This document shows, piece by piece, positions 38,501 to 48,653 of a DNA stretch of 64,000 nt. Numbering within the stretch: the stretch's first letter is position 1; each line of letters starts with the position of its first letter. The DNA is from Fremontodendron californicum. Taxonomy: Eukaryota > Streptophyta > Magnoliopsida > Malvales > Malvaceae. Below the pieces are notes generated by a model, which worked only from the letters and a program-made list of their open reading frames with translations, searched no databases and was not told where the DNA came from. The position numbers and the translations under genes were made by a program. The stretch lies in NCBI GenBank assembly GCA_030761205.1, contig JAULJL010000047.1, forward strand, positions 69,501 to 133,500, read 5' to 3'.

Positions 38501-40755
38501 AATTCATTTAGGTCTAAGTCACTATATTGATGCCATGCATTTTTTCATGACATTTAGTTTTAAACTCATGCATTTCATGCACTATGTTTGCTGTATTGTT
38601 TCATGCATTTCATATTCATGCCACTTGAATAATGACTTAGGCCAATTAATGGTTCAAAGTCATGCTCTCTTGAGCACACTTGTGGAAAATTAAAGTTTGT
38701 CAACTTGATTATTCTACCTTTGTGATTTTTTTTACTTAGCCAATTTTTATCTAACTTTCAAAAAGTCCTAGCTACTGTTTGTAAGTCATTTTATGAGTTT
38801 CAAATATTTTTACTTTGATTTTTAAATGATTTTATCAAAGGCAAAGAATGTGTTTTGGCAAAGCAGTTTTTTCACCCAGTACTCGTACATCTCCGATTTT
38901 TCTGGGAATTCATCTTTAATAAAAAAAATTAAGTCAATTTTTTCCCGTGTATTTTTACATGTCCTGAGTCTCCAGTATTGTTTTCAGAATTTTTTGAATT
39001 TGTAAAAATAGGGTAAAAAATCGTGGCTTAAAACTGGACAGTGGAGTCAGAATTGAATTTAAAGAAAAATCATTTTTCTGTTTTGGTTAAGTTACTTAGA
39101 ATGGGCTGATTAGGAGGGTTAGCTACTGACTTAGGGTAGTTTCTATGCCCTTTTAAACTCTAAAAATGGTTTTTCAAGTCTCGGGTTCAGGGTAGTCAAG
39201 TCCGGATTTTTAAACTTGGAAAATTAGAGCCATTTGAAAGAAATTAGCCCAGTTTTTATTTTTAATTCAAGCTTGTCAAAATTGTTTTCAAACAATCACA
39301 AAGTATTTTGGTTTTAGAATATTTAATTTGACATATTTTCCTAAGGTAGCCGGATATCTTTTTAGATATACGGATTTCCTTAATTAAAGGAAAAAATACA
39401 TTTCATGCATTGCATTTTCCATATTCATGCATTTTATATAATATGTGATTCTTGCTATGATAATTTATATGATATTGTTATGATTTTGAGTTATGTTATA
39501 TTGTTTATTATATGATTTGGAATATTTCATGATATCCTATGCTTTTTATTTAGTTATTTTTTTTTGTCATATTATTTATCATATACTATGTTCATGCATT
39601 ATTATTTTCATTTTTATTTTCATGCATATTATATGATAGCATTATTTCATATTCCATCTCATTTAATTTATATGCCATATCATTCATGTTTGCCATGTCA
39701 TTTAAATTATTTCATTTCATATAGAATATGTTATGTTACTTAGGTTATTTTATTTCATTTAGAAAATATCATGTTACTTAGGTTATTTCATTTCATATAG
39801 ATATGTTATGTTACTTAGGTTATTTTATTTCATTTAGAATATATCATATGACTTAAGATATTGCATATCATATAGAATATACTATGTTACCTAGGTCATT
39901 TCATTTTATTTATAATATGTCATATAACTTAGGATATTTCATTTCATTTAGAATATGCTAAGGCATTTACATTATATCATATCATTTAGGAAGCATTATA
40001 TTATTTAGATTTTGCTATGTCATTTTATTTATGTCATGCATATACATATTCATATCTTTTAAAATGTTTTCAAAAGGATAATGATTTTTCAATAAAAAAT
40101 AAAGATATTCCCGAGTTAAAATAATTCATGAGTTCTCTACCGGGTTTGCTGGAGGGAATATCATCAATTATCATTAATAAAGGAATATCTTTCTTTCAAA
40201 AAGAGAATGATTCGGAAAGTTTTCCAAAACTAATAAAAATTTCTATATTTTGCCACGTTTGTTGTGGAATATAGGAAAATTTTGAATTTATAAATTCCGA
40301 ATCATTTTTTATTAAAAATAAAATATTTTTCTTTAAATTGGGAATTAACTTGAAGTACTAAATTTAAAACCGATTTCTTTTACCGAGACTTGAGATAACA
40401 CACAATTAATAAGGTACCGTTTTATACGGGCGTTGTGGGGGTGCTAATCCTTCCCCGCACGTAACCGAGTCCCGAACCCGTTTCTTTGATTTCTCTGGTT
40501 TAAACGCAGACTTGAAATTGGTTTTAAAAATGTTTTAATTAATTTTTAAAATATTTTATAAAACCGGTTTTAATAGGTGGTCGATCACACCTAGCTAAAA
40601 AGATTGGTGGCGACTCCATGTCTTTTTCAAGGTCATTTTCAAAACCTTCATTTTTTAGAGGAATTAAGTCGACTTTTCCTCGATTTTTTTTAAATGTCAC
40701 GCTTAACGAATAATAAAGTCTTGCGATGAGACTCGTTATTTTTTAGGTTGCGACA
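35531..40755 (+). repeat. 3' LTR of the gag-only element, about 5.2 kb
   Basis: It starts TGTAGACACC and ends TTGCGACA (TG...CA). Collinear copies lie at 10391-15435 and 22354-26501. Internal arrays are the ~158-bp repeat (ATTGG landmarks at 36292, 36450, 36608, 36767), the GTTTGTGAAAATGC repeats at about 37920-38490, and the 38-bp repeat at about 39715-39955. The right flank is GTATCTATGTAAT satellite. Short open frames inside are repeat artefacts. Confidence 0.85.
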
Positions 40756-40799
40756 GTATCTATGTAATATATCTATGTAATTGTAATTGTTACATAACA
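40756..40799. repeat. Short satellite remnant between two elements
   Basis: About two 19-bp monomers separate the LTR end from the next insertion. Confidence 0.8.
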
Positions 40800-40832
40800 A
40801 ATGAAGGGCACTTGGTTCAATCTGTTCAATAA

Positions 40833-41282
40833 CAGCACATTCGGCATTCATGGTTCATATTTTTTAAATTTGGTGCCCAATACAAATTTTCGTACTGGTT
40901 TCAACACTGGTGGAATTGGTATGGACCTTTCAGAGAAATACTACCAAATAAATTTGATCTTTTTTATGATCAATTCATTTCAAAATTCCAAGCAGAAGAA
41001 GATCAAAAACAATTACATCCCTCCATCCCCTTCTTCTCAAAATTATGTATCTCATGGATTACGTCCTGGGAATATGCATACCTAATAGATAACCAGATGG
41101 GAGTACCATTGATTTTCCGCAAGTTCAAAACCAAGTGGTGGGACAAATTTAATGAAGAAAAATATAACTCACAATTTCTCAATGAATGCTTCAACAAAAT
41201 CCACAATTTTGCAAATCTGCAGCACCAGATCAAGATACAGCCAGATTTTTTCAGGCTAAAACAAATGCTAGTTCACTCCTAG
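40833..41282 (+). pseudogene. Degraded polyprotein fragment rich in Trp
   Basis: Open for about 149 codons after TAA 40830-40832, with no upstream ATG in frame (first ATG 41097). It contains YKFSYWFQHWWNWYGPF and FRKFKTKWWDKFN, tryptophan-rich motifs that I associate with N-terminal regions of plant pararetrovirus-like or retroelement polyproteins. Another frame is open over 40801-41085 but lacks these motifs. An overlapping frame (41186-41440) continues with a Ser/Asp/Glu/Lys-rich tail, so a frameshift near 41190-41280 is likely. Function unknown. Confidence 0.4.
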
Positions 41283-41440
41283 CACAAGCCAAGACCAAAA
41301 AAGAATACAAGAAACTGATGGAAGAAATGCTCAGCTCGATGGACTCTGACTCAGAAGAAGACAAATCCCCAATATCTTCTAACAAGACCATAAACCTGGC
41401 AGATGATGAAGTTATTACAGGCAAATCAAAGACGAAATGA
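41186..41440 (+). pseudogene. Acidic/lysine-rich tail of the same fragment
   Basis: It encodes KTKKEYKKLMEEML, SMDSDSEEDK and a lysine-rich end before TGA. The frame differs from the Trp-rich segment it overlaps. A low-complexity charged tail gives no family by itself; adjacency suggests it is the shifted continuation. Confidence 0.35.
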
Positions 41441-41729
41441 TGACACAAATTGTCGGAAAAACAAGACAAAGTGTAAAAAAAAAAAAGTCTGGAAAGAAAA
41501 CAGGAATATTTTCAAGAATCTTTTCAAAATTCACAACGGACAAATGTACAAATAATGTCTCAGCTGTAATTCAAATTGTAATAGGACAAAAGACAGGGAA
41601 TAGATTCCCTTAAAAGTTTCAGTTTGAAAATTCAAAAGTTGTAATGATGCTAAAGCATCCAAATAGGACTAGAGTCAGGGAATATAATCCCTGCACAATA
41701 GTGCTAAGGCAAATCATGGAGCCAGCCTC

Positions 41730-41824
41730 TATATAAGACTTCTAAAATCAATGTAAGAGGCAAGTTCTTCATCTGAAGGAAGAACTTCTCTGAAAAAACT
41801 CTTTAAAAAAATCCCAGCAATAAA
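41730..41824 (+). promoter_or_regulatory. TATA box and nearby polyadenylation signal
   Basis: TATATAAG at 41730-41737 lies after GCCAGCCTC, with AATAAA at 41819-41824. A polyadenylation signal shortly downstream of the start site is the terminal-redundancy layout of pararetroviruses and LTRs. No activity can be inferred. Confidence 0.45.
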
Positions 41825-42217
41825 ATCGTCTTTTCAACAATTATCTTTTCTTCTTTTATTTTCATTTTTTCCATTTTATCTCTGTTGATCACTGGGCCTC
41901 GTTTGAGATTTTGTTTTTAGTTGGTCACTAATTTTTTTGAAGTGAATTTCTTCCTTGAGAAAAGAGATTTGTTTTGTTTATAATTAATTAAATTATTGAT
42001 TTGTCCTGAATGAATTGACAAAGATTTTAAGAGATTAAGATTTTTAACTTTTGGTTTTTCTATAAAAGGAAATGTTATTTTGGTGTTTAATATTTTAGTG
42101 CTGATTTCTTGATTTGTCACTTTGTAAGGTTTGAGTAAAGATATAAAAAGTGTGCCTAGTATGACATTTTGTATTATATCTTTCACCATTAAGAAGCATG
42201 TTTGATATTTGATTCCT

Positions 42218-45030
42218 TTATTACATAGATATTTATACATATATCTATGTAATTGTAATATATTACAATTACATAGATGCATTACAATTACATAAACATA
42301 TTACAATTACAATTATATAAATATATTACAATTACATAGATACATTACAATTACATAGATATATTAGAATTACATAGATATATATTACAATTACATAGAT
42401 ATATTAAAATTACAATTACATATTTATATACATAGATACATTACAATTACATAGATATTACAATTATATATATATATATATATATATATCTATGTAATTG
42501 TAATATATTTATGTATACATTACAACATAGATATATTACATAGATATGTAATTCTAATGTAATTATAAAATATCTATGTAAATATATTACAATTCTATTA
42601 ATTACAATTATATAGATATATCTATGTAAGTCTAATGTTTTATGTAACTGTAACATATTTATGTAATTATAATATATCTATGTAATACCTATGTAATTAC
42701 ATGTATTGTTATATATTACAATTACATGTATATATTACAATTAACATTATTATAATTACATAAATATATTACAAGTAATAGATATATTACAATTACATAG
42801 ATATATTACAATTACTGAAAACATGTATACATTAGATAATTTCAGTAATTGTATTTATGTAATTGTAATATATTTGTGTAAGTGTAATATATTTGTAATA
42901 TATCTATGTAAGTTACATTACTATTTCTGAAAACATTAGATATTACAATTACATACATATATTACAATTACATAGATAATATTACAATTACTGTATTAGA
43001 TATATTACTGAAAACATTAGATACTACACATATATATTACAATTACTTAAATATATTACAATTACATAGATATATTACATAGATATATTACAATTACATA
43101 GATATATTACAGTTACATAGATATACTATTACAATTACATAGATATATTACAATTGCATAGATATATATTACAATTACATAGATATATTACAATTACATA
43201 AATATATTACAATTAATAATGTATCTATGTAATATTACATAGATATATTACATAAATATATTACAATCACATAGATATATTACAATAACATAGATATATT
43301 ACAATTACATAGATATATTACAATTACATAGATATATTACAATTACATAGATATTACAATTACATAGATATATTACAATTACATAGATGTATACATTATC
43401 AATTATCTAATATTTTCAGTAATTCTACTGTATACATGTAATATCTAATGTTTTCAGTTATTGTAATGTATACATGTAATATCTAATATTTTCAGTAATT
43501 GTAATATATCTATATAAATGTAATAACTATGTAATTGTAATATATTTAATAGTGTTAATGTAATATATCGATGTAATTGTAATGTGTCTAAGTAATACAT
43601 CTATGTAATTGTAATATATCTATGTAACTGTAGTATATCTATGTAATTGTAATATATCTATGTAATTGTAATATATATATCTATGTAATTCTAATTCTAA
43701 TAATATATCTACATAAATGTAATATATCTATGTAATTAAATATATTAGTTATTGTAATATATCTATGTAATTGTAATATATATATATGTAATTGTAATAT
43801 ATCTATGTAATTGTAATATATCTATGTAATTTTAATATATCTGTGTAATTGTAATATATAATGTAATTGTAATATATCTATGTAATTGTAATATATCTAT
43901 ATAAATGTAATGATATATCTATGTATATATCAATGTAATTGTAATATATCTATGTAATTGTAATATATCTGTGTAGTTGTAATGTATATATGAATGTAAT
44001 TGTATATTACATGTGAAATATATCTATTACAAAAATATATTACAATTACATAGATATATTACATAGATATATTAATGTGTAATTGTAATGTATCTATGTA
44101 ATTGTAATATATCTATGTAATTACAATTACATAGATATATTAAAATTACAATATTTATGGAATTACATAAATACATAGATAGATTTATGTAATTCTAATA
44201 TATCTATGTAATTGCAATATATCTATGTAATTGTTATATATCTATATAATTGTAATAAATTTGTGTAATTGAAGTATATCTATGTAATTGTAATATATAT
44301 ATGTAATTATAATGTATCTATGTAATATATCTATGTAATTGTAATATATCTATGTAATTGTTATATATCTATGTAATTGTAATATATCTATATAATTGTA
44401 ATAAATTTGTGTAATTGTAATATATCTATGTAATTGTAATATATCTATGTAGTTTTAATATATCTATGTAATTATAATATATTAAAGTTGCATAGATATT
44501 TATGTATAAATATCTATGTAATTGTAAAATATCTATGTAATTATAATATAATATATCTATATAATTGTAATATATATCTATGTAGTTTTAATACATCTAT
44601 GTAATTGTAATGTATCTATATAATATAATATATCTATGTAATTGTAATGTATCTATGTAATATATCTATGTAACTGTAGTATATCTATGTAATTGTAATA
44701 TATATATATCCAATGTATCTATGTAATTCTAATATATCAATGTAATTCGAAAACATCATATATTACATGTATTTTAATATATCTAATGTGTAATTGTAAT
44801 TTATCTATGTTACTGAAATATATCTATGTAACTGTAATGTATCTATGTAATATATCTATGTAATTGTAATATATCTATGTAATTGTAATATATCTATATA
44901 ATTGTAATATATCTGTGTAATTGTAATAAATTTGGTTTAATATATCTATTTAAGTGGTGATTGTACATATATTACAATTGCTGCAGGTGGTATTACATTT
45001 ATATAGATATATTACAATTACATAGATATA
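42218..45030. repeat. 19-bp satellite block
   Basis: Continuous monomers in both orientations, with the ACTGAAAACATTAG-type variant near 42820-43020 and, inverted, at about 43390-43500. No gene. Confidence 0.93.
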
Positions 45031-45290
45031 TAACTTTGAATCTTGATTTTGAATAAGGGTTATTTTTTTTAGTAGTTGACTTTCAGAGTTGACTTTTTCG
45101 AGGTTGTTTTTTTCCATATTGACTTTACATGTTTGAACTATTAAACAAAGTTTTGGAATACCACTTGCCAGTCCCATTCCCTTTCTCTAGGAAGCAAGCA
45201 CAGGATGAGAATAGCTTTTCTGCATTCTGAAATATCTCAAGGAAGAAAAATTACCTGATTTAGGGATCTGGACAAAATTAGGTGTCTACA
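45031..45290 (-). repeat. Inverted LTR-start fragment of the Ogre/Tat-like family
   Basis: Read on the minus strand it begins TGTAGACACCTAATTTTGTC at 45290. It continues with the same variant as 4640-4719 (AATCAGGTAATTTTTCTTCC, GAGATATTTCAGAATGC), then the AAAGTCAAC-rich segment and AAATCAAGATTCAAAG. It is truncated by satellite at both sides: the internal region and the rest of the LTR are absent. Confidence 0.75.
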
Positions 45291-46212
45291 ACATGTATAC
45301 ATTACACTTACATAGATATTTTATAAATACATAAATATATTACAATTACATAGATATATTACAACTACATGTATATATTACAATTAACATTGTTATAATT
45401 ACATAGATATATTACAATTACTGAAAACAATTACATAGATATATTACAATTACGTAGATATATTATAATTACATAGATATATTACAATTACTAAAAACAT
45501 GTATACATTAGATAATTTCAGTAATTGTATCTATGTAATTGTAATTGTATTTATGTAATTGTAATATATTTGTAATATATCTATGTAAGTTACATTACTA
45601 TTTCTGAAAACATTAGATATTACAATTACATATATATATTACAATTATATAGATAATATTACAATTATTGTATTAGATATATTACTGAAAATATTAGAAT
45701 TACTGAAAACATTAGATATTACATGAATAATTAAAATTGCTGGAAACATTAGATATTACATGTATATATTACAATTACATAGATATATTACAATTACTGA
45801 AATATATTACAATTACACAGATATATAGATATATTACAATTACATAAACATATTATAATTACATAGATATGTTTTAAGCAATTCTAAAGTATTAATTATC
45901 TATGTAATTTATGTAATTTTAAGTGATAGTTCTAAATTACTCAAAACATTATCAAATATCTAATGTTTTCAGCAATTGTAATATATCTATATAATTATAA
46001 TATAATGTTAAGTGCTAATTGTAATATATCTATGTAATTGGTAATTCTTAAATATACATGTAATATCTAATGTTTTCATTAATATATCTATGTAATTGTA
46101 ATATATTTTTGTAATTATAATATATCTATGTAATATATTTGTGTAATTTACGTAATGTTAAGTGGTAATTCTAACAAATAAATATAATATATCTATGTAA
46201 TTATAATATATC
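45291..46212. repeat. 19-bp satellite stretch
   Basis: Monomers and ACTGAAAACATTAG variants in both orientations run up to the LTR border at 46213. Directly before the LTR is TAATATATC. Confidence 0.92.
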
Positions 46213-48618
46213 TGTAACACCCTGTCCGGATAATCTACCTAAAATCCGGCAGAGTTTCCTTTCTCAACTATAACCCTCCTGCAAATAACACTCAATTCAT
46301 ATCCTCAACCAGCAATATTTCTCAATACTATTACCACATATATCCATGCATATTCAAAAATTATTCATGATCAATTTATGCTCAAATCAAAACATATTGA
46401 TCTATTGTCTCATATCTTCAAATATATACAATATATCCAGAAATAAACCTATCTCAGCAAGGTTTACTAGATAAAAAAAATCAAAAGACCAAATCTTCTA
46501 GAAATTTAGATATGATGCCCACCACGTCAATATACTCTTGAAGCAGAGAGTAGAGGAAGGCAGCAATCCCGACACCTAACTGTGTCCTGAAAATGAGAAA
46601 TAAAAAGAGGTGAGATATATGAATATCTCAATGAGTAGACAACATTTAAAGCGTGTGAAAACTATAATGGTAATCTGTAAAGCATAATTGACATTTTCAA
46701 AATAAATAATATTAAAACCGAGTAATTCAACGACGTAACAAAGATTTCAAATGTATAACAATATTATAATATTAAATCAATATATAAAATATGTAAAGTA
46801 AATCAAGTTACGTATAGCTGAGCTCCAACTTACTGTCATGCATAAGAATACATCCATGAAATAACCAGGCAATATCCATGTAGGCATACTAGTAGCCGGC
46901 CCCAAAGGCCAATACCACCATAGGACGCCCCAAAGGCATATGTGTCACTATGATGTGCCCCCAAAAGGCAAATATAACGGGATAGGGACTCTGGATGTGG
47001 CTCCCACCACAAAGGCGTAGCACGCAGCTCCCATACCCCAGTCCAATATCACGGAATTGGGACTCTGGAGGTGGCTCCCGCCACAAAGGCGTAGCACGCA
47101 GCTCCCGTATTCCAGTCAAGGAAATAATCTCATACATTAAGTCAGGTGGAGCCAAAACCATGTAAGTCAAATTCTATGTATAATCATATTTCATAAATCA
47201 ACCAACTTACTCGATATAATATTTCTTGAAATAAATGTACTTTAATAACAAATCAATTCATATGATTATATATCATATATACATTTAATACGTAAAATAA
47301 ATATCATGCTAAAAATATATATTTATATATAATTATAATTAAAGAGATTTCAAATAACTATAATTATCGTCTACTCACAATCCTTGAGATGATCTCACTG
47401 TACACCTCGACCTGAGACTTCGTGATCCACAGGTGACGTCGGATCTACGTGGCCTAGAGATTAACAATAATTAGTATCTATACATGCTCAAAGCATTACA
47501 CAATTTTGAATGCAACTTAAGTCCCATTAATCTACCCCATATACTAATTTCTCATACTCAAAACAACATATCCTTAATTTTTAATATCATTTCCATAATC
47601 ATTTTCTCCATAATTCAACTCCATAATCATGTCCTTATCAAATTCCTTTCTAGTACTCCATGCCTTAGAGATGAGATTTTCATAATCCATAACCATCAAT
47701 AGTACTATATTTCTCTTAAGCAATAAATTCCTTAATATCTAGTTAGATTAGAAAATCATAACTTGAGTTTGGTAAGGAATTTGGAAGTGATTCCAATTGG
47801 TTTATTTCAACCAATATGTCTAATTTATGAATAAAATAACTAACTTATACAACTAGAACAAAATTTTGATCAAATTTGATAAAACCCGAAACTATGCTGA
47901 AACAGGGATCAACACAGAACAGCCAACTTCACCGAATTTTATCTTTTTAACCGCTTATCGGTTTTGGGTGATTCAAATACCAAAATTCTCATATTGAAGT
48001 CTAGTTTCTAGGAAAAATATCAAAAAAATACAAACCCTAATGTGCCGAACCCAGAAAATCCGAACAGCAAGCATGCTCAGTTTCCCCTGTTTTGCTTTTT
48101 CTTCCCATTTTCTTGTTCATGCTTTCAAATCCTTTTAATTCTTACCAAAAATGAGTAAAATTCATACTTAATAGATGGATTTCAGACCTTAACATGTATA
48201 TGGTGTAAAGATCTTAGCATGCTCAAATAGAATATCTAAAGAAAATGAAGAATTTATCAAGAAACTAACCTTGGATGTAATTTTTGTTGAGATTATGGTG
48301 GAATACTTGAAGAAAATTTTGAGAGAGAGAGAGATAGAGTGGGAGGCCGGCTGCTTGGAGAAGAGAATGAAAATGTTTTGAGATTTCGGGAGAGAAAGAT
48401 GAAGATAAAGAGATATTTTTCTTGTTTTTGGGATAATTGCATATTAGTCCCTCAACTTTTTATAAATAACCATTAAGCCCCTAAACTTTTTAATATGTTC
48501 ATTTTGATCCTTTCTTCTTTTATTTCCTTCACTTATAACTTCTTACCAATTTCCAAGTTTGTCCTTAAAATTTTCGGGATTTAACTTTACATGATTATAC
48601 GTATCCTCGGTTGTTACA
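46213..48618 (-). repeat. 3' LTR, 2406 bp
   Basis: In plus orientation it starts TGTAACACCC and ends GTTGTTACA. The minus strand thus reads TGTAACAACC...GGGTGTTACA, with an 8-bp terminal inverted repeat TGTAACA(A/C). It contains a 74-bp-spaced direct repeat (GGGACTCTGGA at 46985 and 47059) with CACAAAGGCGTAGCACGCAG. Short open frames inside (46889-47170, 47484-47702) recur in the other LTR and are not genes. Confidence 0.93.
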
Positions 48619-48634
48619 ACTTACCCCCCATATA
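48619..48634 (-). other. Polypurine tract
   Basis: The minus strand reads TATGGGGGGTAAGT immediately before the 3' LTR TGTAACAACC. This is the plus-strand primer tract, about 20 bp after the end of the pol frame. Confidence 0.8.
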
Positions 48635-48653
48635 AAAATTTCGTCCTCGAAAT

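Larger units (their letters stand above)
22354..40755 (+). mobile_element. Ogre/Tat-like LTR retrotransposon with gag but no pol, 5'-truncated
   Basis: The parts in order are: truncated 5' LTR (22354-26501), primer site (26505-26522), long leader, a degenerate gag-like region (28051-28975), a gag frame (29829-31253), a 3' region with several tandem arrays, a purine tract, and a 3' LTR (35531-40755, TG...CA). The internal region is about 9.0 kb. I find no aspartic protease, YxDD reverse transcriptase, RNase H or integrase motif in the supplied translations. Very long LTRs, the TGGCGACT primer site, the gag type and arrays in the 3' region all fit plant Ogre/Tat elements. A gag-only LTR element matches the non-autonomous class called TR-GAG. 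The first ~1.1 kb of the 5' LTR is missing. Confidence 0.8.
40800..42217 (+). mobile_element. Probable pararetrovirus-like or retroelement end fragment
   Basis: A 1.4-kb non-satellite island. Its left half has a degraded coding region. It is followed by TATATAAG (41730), AATAAA 89 bp further (41819), and CTGGGCCTCG (41892), which resembles the initiator-Met-tRNA primer site region of plant pararetroviruses with its centre missing. ORF end, TATA box, nearby polyadenylation signal and primer remnant is the order of the Caulimoviridae large intergenic region. The protein match is from memory of similar plant polyprotein segments and is not certain; another retroelement is possible. Satellite resumes at 42218. 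No intact gene. Confidence 0.4.

Noticed and set aside
46889..47170. 93-codon minus-strand frame, repeated at 54133-54414
   Set aside because: Lies within both LTRs of the chromovirus and includes an internal 74-bp-spaced repeat; no domain.
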